Shown piece after piece: positions 53,871-62,268 of a stretch of 64,000 bases of DNA. The notes under the pieces were generated by a model. The model was not told the DNA's origin. It saw only the letters and a list, made by a program, of their open reading frames with translations, and searched no databases. Origin of the DNA: Candidatus Brevefilum sp. (GTDB lineage Bacteria > Chloroflexota > Anaerolineae > Anaerolineales > Anaerolineaceae). The stretch lies in NCBI GenBank assembly GCA_029210815.1, contig JARGGB010000008.1:1-64000 (forward strand). Reading direction: 5' to 3'. The position numbers and the translations under genes were made by a program. Each line of letters begins with the position of its first letter. Positions within the stretch are counted from its first letter, which is position 1.

Positions 53871-54251
53871 TTACCAATCGTCATCAATGTCATCAAAATC
53901 GATGTTGAAATCAGCTTCCTCGTCTTCTTCAGGTTCTTTTCGAACCCATAAAATCAGCAGATCGCCATCTTCAGCATCGACGGTCCGGGCTGCAACAATC
54001 GGAACTTCCTTTTTCATTCCGATGGGATCACGGTACTCGAGAAACATGGTCGCTTTGTGTGCCCAGGCTTTGTGACATCGTTCGAGCAAGGCGGGTCCGT
54101 TGAAGGTTCGCAAGGTCGTCCTGGCGGTATCGTATAGGTATGGACCTTCGCTCAGTCCTGCCGTCCAGCCGTTAATCCCCATTATGAAGTCCGTTTCAAC
54201 GGAGTCAAAATTTGGGGTAGGGCCTTCAATGATTGTAATTTTGTTGTCCAT
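53871..54251 (-). CDS. Conserved-looking acidic protein, unknown
   Basis: A 126-residue soluble protein with no signal peptide. Residues 18-65 contain FIMGINGWTAGLSEGPYLYDTARTT, rich in Gly and aromatics, followed by a strand-like centre (PIVAARTVDAEDGDLLILWVR) and a very acidic tail (DFNIDFDDIDDDW). A GAGGT site precedes the ATG by about 10 bases. The isolated gene between two terminators has no operon partner. No recognised family. Confidence 0.75.
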   Translation of the reverse strand: MDNKITIIEGPTPNFDSVETDFIMGINGWTAGLSEGPYLYDTARTTLRTFNGPALLERCHKAWAHKATMFLEYRDPIGMKKEVPIVAARTVDAEDGDLLILWVRKEPEEDEEADFNIDFDDIDDDW

Positions 54252-54376
54252 ATATCATTTACCTCGACTGCATATTACCACATTAGGGGACGCGAGACCA
54301 GATATATGAAACGATTTTTGAGCGATTTTACGATTTATTAATAGATTAAAATTTTGCAGATTCCTTCAGATGAATT

Positions 54377-55750
54377 CTACGGATAATCAGCATTGAAAAA
54401 CCAGTTATAGGCGTAGAATCCACCGATGGTCGATTGTAAACGAATTGCAATCCTATCGTCACCCTGTAAGGCTTCAGGGATGCTGAATGTGCCTGAGAGT
54501 GCCCCACCTTCGCCAGAGTTTACGGTCGTAACATAAATGCCGTTGATACCCCTGGTGAACATCTTTCCCATCAGTACGTCAAAGTCGTAATTGGCAGGGA
54601 AATTATTGGTCAGGACTGAAACCGATTCGTCTTTTACAACCTCAGAAATAGTGAAGGTCGGGATGCCAGTGTAAGCTTCAGGCGTTGACGCACTTTCTGT
54701 GTTGTTATAGAACCAGTTATAGGCATAGAAAACCCCGTCTGACGTTTGGAGACGTATCGCAATCTGGTACAAGCCTTCGAACTCGGCGGGGATATCAAAG
54801 GTTTCGGTGAAATCTCCGCCATCACCAGAATCGATCCTTGTGACTTCAATGCCGCCGATACCCCTTGTGCCAATCTTTCCCATCAAGACGATAAATTCTT
54901 TTTCGTAGGGGAAATTGTGCATTTCTACCGTAACACTTTCGTCCGGTTCCACAGATGAGATGCTTATGGCAGGAATGCCCGTGTATACAGGGTCTGGTTC
55001 ATTACCGTCATTGTTGTAAAACCAGTTGTATGCATAGTAATTGTCTGTGTCCGATTGCAGTCGTATGGCAATTTTGCTTTCGCCTTTTAATTCATCGGGG
55101 ATGTCAAATGTGCCTGTTAATGCGCCGCCTGCCCCCGAATTCACCGTCGTCACATAAATACCATTGACGCCTTTGGTACCGATTTTGCCCATGAGGACAT
55201 CAAAATTATATTCAGCCGGGAAATTGTCTGTGACAATCGTAACATTTTCTTCTTCGACGACATCGGTAATGGTGAATGTCGGGATGCCAGTGTAAGTGCT
55301 TGGTTCCTCAGGGGTTTCACCCGGTTCGGCTGGCTCTTCGGGCGTTTCATCTGCATTATCTGCGGGTGTTCCACCCTCATGGGAGCCGAAATCGTTATTG
55401 TAAAACCAATTGTAGGAATAATAGCCGCCGGTGGTTGAATCAAGACGGATGGCTATTGCTTCTTCGGCTTGAAGCTCGGCTGGAATATCGAAGCTAAATA
55501 CCAGGCTGCCGCCATCACCAGAATTCACAGTGCCAGAAATGATGCCGTCAATTCCCTGTGTGCCGAGAAGACCCATTCGAGCGACAAAGTCCTTATCAGC
55601 AGGATAGTTCTGTGTCACAATGGTGACTTTTTCACCTTCAGTTACACCCTGGATCGAAAATGTTGGGATTGTCCCTGCATTAACGACATTGCTCAGGGGG
55701 ATGAGGGCGAGGCTAAATATTGCGATGTAAATAATCAATAATTTTTTCAT
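54377..55750 (-). CDS. Secreted protein with four tandem beta-rich repeats
   Basis: A 457-residue exported protein. The signal peptide (MKKLLIIYIAIFSLALIPLS, cleavage near NAG, residue 26) is followed by four copies of a domain of about 92 residues at about 28-119, 156-247, 259-350 and 363-453. Each copy runs from IPTFxI through V(T)VxxxNFP, a conserved MGKIGTxGxxGI, NSGxGG, FDIP and ends in AIRLQSxxxxYYAYNWFYNN. An acidic Pro-rich spacer (TPEEPAEPGETPEEP) separates copies 1 and 2. No lipid or sorting motif is visible, so it is likely released or cell-wall bound. A consensus promoter lies 360 bases upstream. Function unknown. Confidence 0.85.
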   Translation of the reverse strand: MKKLLIIYIAIFSLALIPLSNVVNAGTIPTFSIQGVTEGEKVTIVTQNYPADKDFVARMGLLGTQGIDGIISGTVNSGDGGSLVFSFDIPAELQAEEAIAIRLDSTTGGYYSYNWFYNNDFGSHEGGTPADNADETPEEPAEPGETPEEPSTYTGIPTFTITDVVEEENVTIVTDNFPAEYNFDVLMGKIGTKGVNGIYVTTVNSGAGGALTGTFDIPDELKGESKIAIRLQSDTDNYYAYNWFYNNDGNEPDPVYTGIPAISISSVEPDESVTVEMHNFPYEKEFIVLMGKIGTRGIGGIEVTRIDSGDGGDFTETFDIPAEFEGLYQIAIRLQTSDGVFYAYNWFYNNTESASTPEAYTGIPTFTISEVVKDESVSVLTNNFPANYDFDVLMGKMFTRGINGIYVTTVNSGEGGALSGTFSIPEALQGDDRIAIRLQSTIGGFYAYNWFFNADYP

Positions 55751-56111
55751 TTAGTAACCTCTTTTTATTTATTCATCTCGTTTTATCTTCTACCAAACCA
55801 CAGGTGCTTCAAGCTGTTTGCAATGCTTTGCACATCATTTGTTTTTGATGACCAAGTAACATTCGTTCGGATTAGAATTCCTCTATTCGAATGGTTTTAC
55901 TAGTCAAAAACCAGGTATTTCTTGTGTTTAATGTGCAAGGTGCATGCCATTTATCTAGATTTATCAAATCTCATAAATGACGGTTGGTATTTGCAAAATC
56001 TGTCCTCAGGGTGATACCTCCTCCAATATCCCGTCCTGTATACCAGTCTCAGTAAGATAAAATTTTAATGATAAAAAAGCGTAGCAGGCTCCTCTACTTG
56101 AATCTAATTAA
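55751..56111 (-). other. Long leader of the four-repeat secreted protein, no gene
   Basis: About 350 bases between the promoter at 56112-56140 and the start codon carry no supported gene. A hairpin-like gtag...ctac followed by a T6 run lies near the transcript start (56075-56095), and purine-rich tracts occur at about 56010. The length suggests post-transcriptional control, but no known leader class was recognised. Confidence 0.45.
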
Positions 56112-56140
56112 ATTATACAGTATTCATAGAACGACATCAA
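56112..56140 (-). promoter_or_regulatory. Promoter upstream of the four-repeat protein
   Basis: Minus strand TTGATG (56135-56140), 17-base spacer, TATAAT (56112-56117). It is the only good promoter between the Hsp20 terminator and the secreted-protein gene. Confidence 0.6.
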
Positions 56141-56177
56141 TATTTAGGCAGTGCTTAATTAATTAAAAATTAAACAA

Positions 56178-56207
56178 AACGACCACTTCGTCACTGAAGT
56201 GGTCGTT
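56178..56207 (-). terminator. Terminator of the Hsp20 gene
   Basis: A perfect 12-bp stem (aacgaccacttc / gaagtggtcgtt) with a 6-base loop, followed on the minus strand by TTGTTTAATTTTTAATT, 17 bases after the stop codon. Confidence 0.88.
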
Positions 56208-56223
56208 ATCGAATTACTCTGAT

Positions 56224-56640
56224 TTACTTCTGTTTGACTTTAATGGTTCGTGGTTTGGCTTCTTCTGTCTTTGGGACCTCAAGAGTCAGGACACCATCTG
56301 CTAAACTTGCCTCAACCTTTGAAGAATCTAAAGGGGTGGGAAGGGTGAGTACCCTGTGAAAGGTGCCGCTTGGGCGTTCTGTCAGCAGGTAATTTTCGCC
56401 TTCTTTGCGATCCGCATCCAGGCTGCCTGAGATGGTCACAATTTCATTGACGATTTGGATGTCGAGATCTTCAGGTTTGACGCCAGGAAGCAGGGCTTTG
56501 ATAGAGTAACCATCATTGTCTGCAACAATATCAATAGGAAAGCTGATCATTGCTGAATAATCTTCGTCCCAATCGCGCATGATTTCTTCGATGGCTCGGC
56601 GTCGGGTGTTTCTGCGAACAGGATTAATATATAAGGTCAT
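56224..56640 (-). CDS. Hsp20/alpha-crystallin family small heat shock protein
   Basis: A 138-residue holdase chaperone that keeps unfolding proteins soluble. The alpha-crystallin domain spans about residues 38-126, with IVADNDGYSIKALLPGVKPEDL and ending ASLADGVLTLEVPK, followed by the short C-terminal extension with the TIKVKQK (IxV-type) assembly motif. The ATG at 56640 has GGAGG six bases upstream, deciding against an ATG four codons earlier. It is a single gene closed by its own terminator. No CIRCE-type inverted repeat was seen upstream. Confidence 0.92.
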   Translation of the reverse strand: MTLYINPVRRNTRRRAIEEIMRDWDEDYSAMISFPIDIVADNDGYSIKALLPGVKPEDLDIQIVNEIVTISGSLDADRKEGENYLLTERPSGTFHRVLTLPTPLDSSKVEASLADGVLTLEVPKTEEAKPRTIKVKQK

Positions 56641-56814
56641 CGTATCCTCCATTTATTACTTTTTTTGTTTTCAATGCTATTTTATTTTCTTATTATTAAC
56701 ACCTTGTTTGAAAAAAATTGGAGAAATATAAGAATTGAAGAATTGACTGGAAATGTTTTGCTTCAGTCGTTACAATTACCATTCTTTGGTCAACGAAAAT
56801 GGCGGCAGTGAGAT

Positions 56815-57513
56815 ATGAAAAAAGAATGGATCGTTCTGGCATTTATTATTATTAGCCTCCTACTGGGGATTTTTGTCATCTACAGAGGATCGCTGTTGAC
56901 GAATGCCCGATCTCGCCAGGTTGTTGCATTTATCAGAAATCCTGAGTCTAAAGAAAGCCTGGTCATCCCGGCAGGCTCGCGTTGTGGGGATGCACCTTTT
57001 GCAATGCCGACCCGGGGAATGATTGGCTTTATTTGGGATGATTCCTTTCGCATAGGTCATCGACATACTGGGATTGATATTTTCACCGGTACCGAAGGCG
57101 GTGTCACACCGATTTATTCAGTATATGACGGTTATCTCAGCCGTTTAGCTGATTGGAAATCCAGTGTGATCATTCGTATTCCTTCAGACCCTCTAAATCC
57201 TGGTCGACAAATTTGGACTTATTACACACACATAGCGGACCCTGATGGGAAAACCTTCATTGTGGATAATTTTCCACCTGGAACGACGGATGTGTTTGTC
57301 CCTGCCGGAACCTTATTGGGATACCAGGGTAATTATTCAGGGACACCCGGGAATCCAACAGGCGTGCACCTGCATTTTTCAATTATAGAAGACGATGGTC
57401 AGGGAAACTTTCTGAGTGAATTGGCGATCGAAAACACATTGGATTCTTCAACTTATTTTGGCATGTCCCTTAATGCCCATGATAACCCCGGTGATATTCC
57501 CACCTGTCCTTAG
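56815..57513 (+). CDS. M23 family peptidase, membrane-anchored
   Basis: A 232-residue protein with one N-terminal membrane helix (about residues 6-24) and an extracellular LytM-type domain. Zinc ligands appear in HRHTGIDIFTG (about residues 83-93) and the HxH in GVHLHFSI (about 186-193), with PIYSVYDGYLSRL between. A cysteine pair (CGDAPF near residue 58 and the C-terminal DIPTCP) could form a disulfide. It should cut or sense peptidoglycan cross-links outside the cell. It has no LysM domain, unlike the other M23 gene at 52615. Confidence 0.87.
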   Translation: MKKEWIVLAFIIISLLLGIFVIYRGSLLTNARSRQVVAFIRNPESKESLVIPAGSRCGDAPFAMPTRGMIGFIWDDSFRIGHRHTGIDIFTGTEGGVTPIYSVYDGYLSRLADWKSSVIIRIPSDPLNPGRQIWTYYTHIADPDGKTFIVDNFPPGTTDVFVPAGTLLGYQGNYSGTPGNPTGVHLHFSIIEDDGQGNFLSELAIENTLDSSTYFGMSLNAHDNPGDIPTCP

Positions 57514-57605
57514 TCCCAATACGTATCGATCATTTTGAAAGCAAGCCATTAATCGTATAATTAGTTCTCGTTAAGCGCTTTACATATGAATCACAGGGAG
57601 TCTTT

Positions 57606-58472
57606 ATGGAAGAAATTGCAGAGAATGTCTTTATTGAAGAGGGATATCCAAGGGTTGTTCTTGGTGTAATGAGATTAGAGCAAGGCTTGCTCCTGGTCGA
57701 TTCGCCTTTCAGGCATGAAGATGTGCCTTCGTGGCAGTTCAAATTAAGTCAACTTGGTGCGGGCATGGAAAGGTTATTGGTCTTGCTGGATGCCCATGTT
57801 GATCGCATGATGACGATTCGGGCAATGGAAACAAATGTTTTAGCTCATGAAAACGTGATCGAGATCATTCGCAGCAGATCCACAGCTTCAAAAAACCAGG
57901 ATTTAGAGCCTGGTCCAGATTGGACGCATACGGAATTTCCCGCTGGTTTTCGGTGTGTTAAACCACAGATGACTTTTACTGATGAGGCTTTGCTCCATTG
58001 GGATGAAAACCCAATCCTTGTCACCCATAAACCGGGTGCTCACAGCGCAGGCGCCTGGCTGATCGATGAGACAAGAAAAGTTGCCTTTATCGGTGACAGC
58101 GTCCTGGAAGCGCAGCCGCCATTTTTCGCCCAAGCTGATATCGAAACCTGGATTTCAGAATTAAATTGGCTTCAATCTGATCGATTTCATAATTTTAAAT
58201 TGATTTCCAGCAGAAACGGTATGATCGATTTTAACTCGGTTAGCAAAATGGGTGAGTTTTTGATCGAGACAAAAGAATTAATTAATGATTTAGCGAGTGA
58301 TTATTCTCCATTGGAAGGCATCCCGGAATTAGCTTCACAATTATTGAAGAAACTTGATTATGATCCGCAATCCCATGAACGGTACGTCAATCGTTTGACA
58401 TGGGGCCTGGAGCAGTATTACTTAAGAAAATTTGCAGACCAGGAACTTGGAACAAAAGGAGAAGAGGAATGA
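57606..58472 (+). CDS. Metallo-beta-lactamase-fold protein with degenerate metal motif
   Basis: A 288-residue protein of the MBL fold. The opening (NVFIEEGYPRVVLGVMRLEQGLLLVDS) is the typical first strands. The usual THxHxDH loop reads LDAHVDRMMT, so two of the metal ligands are altered; a histidine in KPGAHSAGAWL (about residue 142) and an aspartate in FIGDSVL (about 159) remain. It may bind one metal or be non-catalytic. GGGAG lies eight bases before the ATG. Its stop overlaps the asparaginase start (ATGA), so the two are translated together. Substrate unknown. Confidence 0.82.
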   Translation: MEEIAENVFIEEGYPRVVLGVMRLEQGLLLVDSPFRHEDVPSWQFKLSQLGAGMERLLVLLDAHVDRMMTIRAMETNVLAHENVIEIIRSRSTASKNQDLEPGPDWTHTEFPAGFRCVKPQMTFTDEALLHWDENPILVTHKPGAHSAGAWLIDETRKVAFIGDSVLEAQPPFFAQADIETWISELNWLQSDRFHNFKLISSRNGMIDFNSVSKMGEFLIETKELINDLASDYSPLEGIPELASQLLKKLDYDPQSHERYVNRLTWGLEQYYLRKFADQELGTKGEEE

Positions 58473-59524
58473 AGTTTTCCGATTGCGAAGCTTTAGTGGA
58501 AGTAACCCGAGGAAGCACGGTCGAATCCATCCATTTTGGTGCTTTTATTGTGGTGGATTCGGATGGCAAAGTTCTTGCTTCCCGAGGCGCACCTGATTTA
58601 TTGACCTATCCGCGCAGCTCGATGAAACCCTTCCAGTTAATGCCCTTTCTTGAGAGCGGAGGCAGCGAACGTTTTGGTTTTACACAACAAGAAATTGCCA
58701 TTATGTGTGCTTCACACGCAGGGACGGATTTACATGTTTCAGTTCTTGAGGGAATGCATAAAAAAATTGGCATCAGCAAAGATGACCTGATGTGCGGGGT
58801 TCATTGGCCAAGTGATGCAGAGACCCGACAGGCGATGCGGGCAGTTGGTAAGACGCCGACCCCTTTTCGACATAATTGTTCCGGCAAGCATACGGGTATG
58901 TTAGCCTATGCACAGATGGAAGGTTTTGATAAAAAATCTTATCTCGACCCTTTGCATCCTGTGCAGGTTCGTATCAAAGAAACCCTGGCTGAAATGCTTG
59001 GCATAAGCCCGGAGGATTTACCCCTGGGTATTGATGGCTGCTCAGCGCCGGTCTATGGCATTCCCTTGCAAAATATGGCAAAGGCAGTTGCGCTCTTGGC
59101 AGACCCAAAGAACCTGAGTGAATCCAGGAAAAAAGCGTGCAACACGATTACTTCTGCAATGACGTCACATCCGGTAATGATTGCTGGACCAGGAAAATTC
59201 GATACGGTCCTGATGACAACCGCAGCCGGGAAGGTTTTTTCCAAGGGCGGCGCAGAAGGGTATCACATTATTGGGGTGAAACCCGATGTTCTGAGGCCGG
59301 GATCGCCCGGGTTGGGAATTGCGATTAAGATAGCCGATGGTGATGGCCAGGGCAGGGCGCGTGCATTTATTAGCTTGCTGCTCCTTAAAGCCTTGGGTGT
59401 GTTGAGCGATCAGGATTTAGAAGCGCTTGCGTTTAAAGAGAAAGCTTTGGTTAAGAATTGGCGCGGCTTGGAAGTGGGCAAATTGCAGCCGGCGTTTCAG
59501 ATAAACGAAATGGGCATCTCATAA
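58469..59524 (+). CDS. L-asparaginase II-like protein (thermolabile type)
   Basis: A 351-residue member of the asparaginase II family (as in Rhizobium etli), unrelated to the classical enzyme and thought to hydrolyse asparagine to aspartate and ammonia. It carries EVTRGSTVESIHFGA at the start, SSMKPFQ (about residue 50), CASHAGTDLHV (about 77), NCSGKHTGMLAYA (about 137) and GIDGCSAPVYGIPL (about 192), all family signatures. The start at 58469 overlaps the previous stop; GGAG lies upstream. The next gene (endonuclease III) starts on its stop codon (TAATG). Confidence 0.88.
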   Translation: MKFSDCEALVEVTRGSTVESIHFGAFIVVDSDGKVLASRGAPDLLTYPRSSMKPFQLMPFLESGGSERFGFTQQEIAIMCASHAGTDLHVSVLEGMHKKIGISKDDLMCGVHWPSDAETRQAMRAVGKTPTPFRHNCSGKHTGMLAYAQMEGFDKKSYLDPLHPVQVRIKETLAEMLGISPEDLPLGIDGCSAPVYGIPLQNMAKAVALLADPKNLSESRKKACNTITSAMTSHPVMIAGPGKFDTVLMTTAAGKVFSKGGAEGYHIIGVKPDVLRPGSPGLGIAIKIADGDGQGRARAFISLLLLKALGVLSDQDLEALAFKEKALVKNWRGLEVGKLQPAFQINEMGIS

Positions 59525-60228
59525 TGAATGATGGCAATTCAAAATACGATCATACAATGATAAAAATTCGGCAGCGATTGATTGATGCCTTTGGCATGCC
59601 AGAATGGCGAGAGCCGCTGCCGCCAGTGGACGAGCTGGTTTCAACCATACTGTCGCAAAATACCAATGATGATAATCGTGATGTGGCTTTCAATCAATTG
59701 AAAATGGCTTTTCCGGATTGGGAGTCTGTTGCAGCAGCGAACACCGAAGAGGTGATTGATGCCATTCGTACTGCAGGATTGGCAAACCAGAAAGGTCCGC
59801 GAATCCAGGGGGCATTGAAAGAAATTAAAGCCGTTAACGGCGGAGAGATCGACCTTGAATTTTTACGGGAAATGCCGCATGAAGAAGCTCGAGATTGGCT
59901 GATGTCGATAAAAGGCGTTGGACCAAAAACGGCTGCCATCGTGCTGTTGTTTTCTATGGGAATACCTGCTTTTCCTGTCGATACCCATATTTACCGCGTA
60001 ACAGGTCGGATTGGGGTCAGACCAATAAAATTAAATGTTGAAAAAACGCATGATTATTTAGAAGATTGTATTTCTGAAGACGCTTATTATGACCTGCATT
60101 TGAACCTGATCCGCTTGGGACGTGAGGTGTGCGGGGCAAGGAAGTGGCATTGTTATCGCTGCCCAATCGAAGACCTCTGTTCTTATGATGAGAAAAACTT
60201 TGAGGATGACAACAGCAGAGCCTATTAA
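59524..60228 (+). CDS. nth: Endonuclease III-like DNA glycosylase
   Basis: A 234-residue base-excision repair enzyme. The helix-hairpin-helix (MSIKGVGPKTAAIVLLFS, about residues 129-146) holds the catalytic lysine in GPKTA, and the catalytic aspartate is in PVDTHIYRVTGR (about 152). The C-terminal cluster is CGARKWHCYRCPIEDLC, exactly C-x6-C-x2-C-x5-C, so a [4Fe-4S] cluster is expected. The ATG overlaps the asparaginase stop by one base. It is the last gene of the MBL-asparaginase-nth operon. Confidence 0.93.
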   Translation: MNDGNSKYDHTMIKIRQRLIDAFGMPEWREPLPPVDELVSTILSQNTNDDNRDVAFNQLKMAFPDWESVAAANTEEVIDAIRTAGLANQKGPRIQGALKEIKAVNGGEIDLEFLREMPHEEARDWLMSIKGVGPKTAAIVLLFSMGIPAFPVDTHIYRVTGRIGVRPIKLNVEKTHDYLEDCISEDAYYDLHLNLIRLGREVCGARKWHCYRCPIEDLCSYDEKNFEDDNSRAY

Positions 60229-60274
60229 ATCCCGCGTTGGGAAAGCTTAATATTTGCGTTTGAATAATCGAGAG

Positions 60275-61591
60275 TTATTCCTGTAAGGAGCCAATTAATG
60301 ACCAGGGACCGGTCCATGTGATGTTGACGTCGCGTTCCTGACCAAGAAGATCTTCTTCACTTTCTACGAAGACCAGTTTGTTGGTGGGCGTTCTGCCGCG
60401 CCAGCGTCCGCGAGATTTTTCCTCGAACAGAACGTTTACGGTTTTCTCAAATAATCGGCTGTTGATCTCAGTCGCGATTTCTTCCTGGAGGGATTCCAGA
60501 AGACGGAATCGGCGCATTTTTTCAACTTCAGGCACAGCGTCTTCCATTTTTCGCTCAGAGTAGGTGCCAGTTCGTGCTGAATATCGGGCTAAATGGGCGA
60601 CGTCCATCCTAAGATCATCCAATACCTCGTAGGTTTTTTGGAATTGTTCTTCAGTTTCCCCGGGGAATCCCACAATGATGTCAGTCGCAATGGAGACATC
60701 CGGGATGCGCTCGCGAATATGATGAACCAGTTCACGGTATTGGGCGGCGGTATAGCCGCGCCGCATCGCGCGCAGTATTTCATCATCACCTGCTTGGATC
60801 GGCACTTCGATGTGCGGGCAGACCTTGGGAAGCTCAGCGACAGTATCAAGCAATTCCTCTGTCATCCAGTTGGGATGCGATGTCAGGAAGCGGATTCGCT
60901 TCAGTCCTTCAATTGAATGCAGGTCCCTCAGGAGCGATGCTAATGTTGGCTTTTCTGGAAGGTCCAGCCCATACCGATCGACTATTTGACCCAATAATGT
61001 GAGTTCTTTTACACCCTGATTAACAAGGGCGCGCGCCTCAGCCATAATTTCATCATAGGGGCGTGAGTGCTCGACCCCACGTTTGCTGGGGATGATGCAA
61101 TATGTGCAGGCATGGGAGCAGCCGTACACAATCGGGATGTAAGCCGAAACCAATTTGCCTTTTTCATTCTCAGGCAAGCTTATTTCCTCATCAAGGATGG
61201 CGTTGAGTTCAATTTGCTTTTCCAGGGATTGGTTTTTTGCGTTGCGTTGAATAAGCAGTTCAATCAGGGGTTCTGGGTGGGATGGCGGTGAAACTACGTC
61301 CACCCAGGGAAATTTTTCCTGGATTTTTGTGTTGCCGCGGACGCCGATCAAACATCCCATCAGGTTGATCACCAAATTGGGATTTTTATCCTTTAAAGGC
61401 TTAAGTGAACTGAGTCTGCCGATGGCTTTGTCTTCAGCGCTTTGGCGCACAACACAGGTATTAAGCACAATGACATCCGCTTCTTTGGGGACACGTGTGG
61501 GTTGATAGCCCAGTTTTTCAAGGGAGGATGCTAAACGTCGTGAATCTGCCACGTTCATCTGGCAGCCTTCTGTCCAAATGTGATATTTCAT
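60275..61591 (-). CDS. miaB: tRNA-2-methylthio-N6-dimethylallyladenosine synthase MiaB
   Basis: A 438-residue radical-SAM enzyme that adds a methylthio group to A37 of tRNAs. The N-terminal MTTase domain has three cluster cysteines (TEGCQMN, LNTCVV, LMGCL), the radical SAM motif is CSHACTYC (about residues 157-164), and a C-terminal TRAM domain follows from about 365. VGFPGETEEQF and YSARTGT are typical of MiaB rather than MtaB. There is no ribosome binding site before the ATG; TATAAT ends eight bases upstream, suggesting a leaderless transcript. Convergent with nth. Confidence 0.94.
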   Translation of the reverse strand: MKYHIWTEGCQMNVADSRRLASSLEKLGYQPTRVPKEADVIVLNTCVVRQSAEDKAIGRLSSLKPLKDKNPNLVINLMGCLIGVRGNTKIQEKFPWVDVVSPPSHPEPLIELLIQRNAKNQSLEKQIELNAILDEEISLPENEKGKLVSAYIPIVYGCSHACTYCIIPSKRGVEHSRPYDEIMAEARALVNQGVKELTLLGQIVDRYGLDLPEKPTLASLLRDLHSIEGLKRIRFLTSHPNWMTEELLDTVAELPKVCPHIEVPIQAGDDEILRAMRRGYTAAQYRELVHHIRERIPDVSIATDIIVGFPGETEEQFQKTYEVLDDLRMDVAHLARYSARTGTYSERKMEDAVPEVEKMRRFRLLESLQEEIATEINSRLFEKTVNVLFEEKSRGRWRGRTPTNKLVFVESEEDLLGQERDVNITWTGPWSLIGSLQE

Positions 61592-61599
61592 AGGGGCAT

Positions 61600-61629
61600 A
61601 TTATACTCGACCGGTCAAACAGAACCCAA
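61600..61629 (-). promoter_or_regulatory. Promoter of miaB, leaderless arrangement
   Basis: Minus strand TTGGGT (61624-61629), 18-base spacer, TATAAT (61600-61605), then eight bases to the miaB ATG. Confidence 0.5.
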
Positions 61630-61783
61630 TTTGCGCGATTTGTAAAATTTAATATATAATTAGGAAGCGCTGTCAATATTGATGTTATAATGTCCTGTTG
61701 ATGGGCGATTTCATCAATATTTTAGGTTATAATTGAATAAATTCAATTTGGTATCCTCATTAATTTATCATGGAGAAAGTGCT

Positions 61784-62119
61784 ATGGATTTTGAATTAAC
61801 GGAATATAAACGAAGTACGGTTATTTACACCAGCGGGCGTATCGATAGTTATACAGCCCCTGAAGTAGAAGAGGCACTCAATCAATTAATTGAAAAGGGT
61901 CAATATAATATCATTTTTGATATGCGAGACGTAACTTTTATTTCAAGTGCCGGGTGGTGGGCGTTAATTCGGGTTCAGAAAGAAGTCAAGAAAAAGAACC
62001 GTGGTGAATTAGTGCTGGTCAAATTGGATCAGCGCATACGCGAATCCATGGATTTGGTCGGGATCAGCCCCTACTTTAAAATCTACGATGACTTGCTTGA
62101 AGCAGTCGGGAATATGTAA
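61784..62119 (+). CDS. STAS-domain protein (anti-sigma factor antagonist-like)
   Basis: A 111-residue STAS domain. The fold begins FELTEYKRSTVIYTSGRIDSY, has AALNQLIEKGQYNIIFDMRD, and the phospho-acceptor loop VTFISSAGWWALI, where the serine before AG is the usual phosphorylation site of SpoIIAA-type antagonists. No anti-sigma kinase, phosphatase or sigma gene is adjacent, so its partner is elsewhere. GGAG lies eight bases before the ATG at 61784. Upstream -10-like TATAAT sequences occur at 61655 and 61686 without a clear -35. It is closed by a strong terminator. Confidence 0.87.
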   Translation: MDFELTEYKRSTVIYTSGRIDSYTAPEVEEALNQLIEKGQYNIIFDMRDVTFISSAGWWALIRVQKEVKKKNRGELVLVKLDQRIRESMDLVGISPYFKIYDDLLEAVGNM

Positions 62120-62157
62120 TTTCTGCGCGTGAGTGAATATAATATTCTAAAGAATAA

Positions 62158-62188
62158 AAAAAGAGGCTGATTTTTGCAGCCTCTTTTT
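62158..62188 (+). terminator. Terminator of the STAS gene
   Basis: A perfect 12-bp stem (aaaaagaggctg / cagcctcttttt) with a 7-base loop that ends in a T run, about 40 bases after the stop codon. Confidence 0.92.
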
Positions 62189-62268
62189 CATTATTATTGA
62201 TTGATAGTTTTATATGGGTGCAGACAGAAATCCGACTTCTTCCATAAATTCACTGGTTTTCCCTGATA

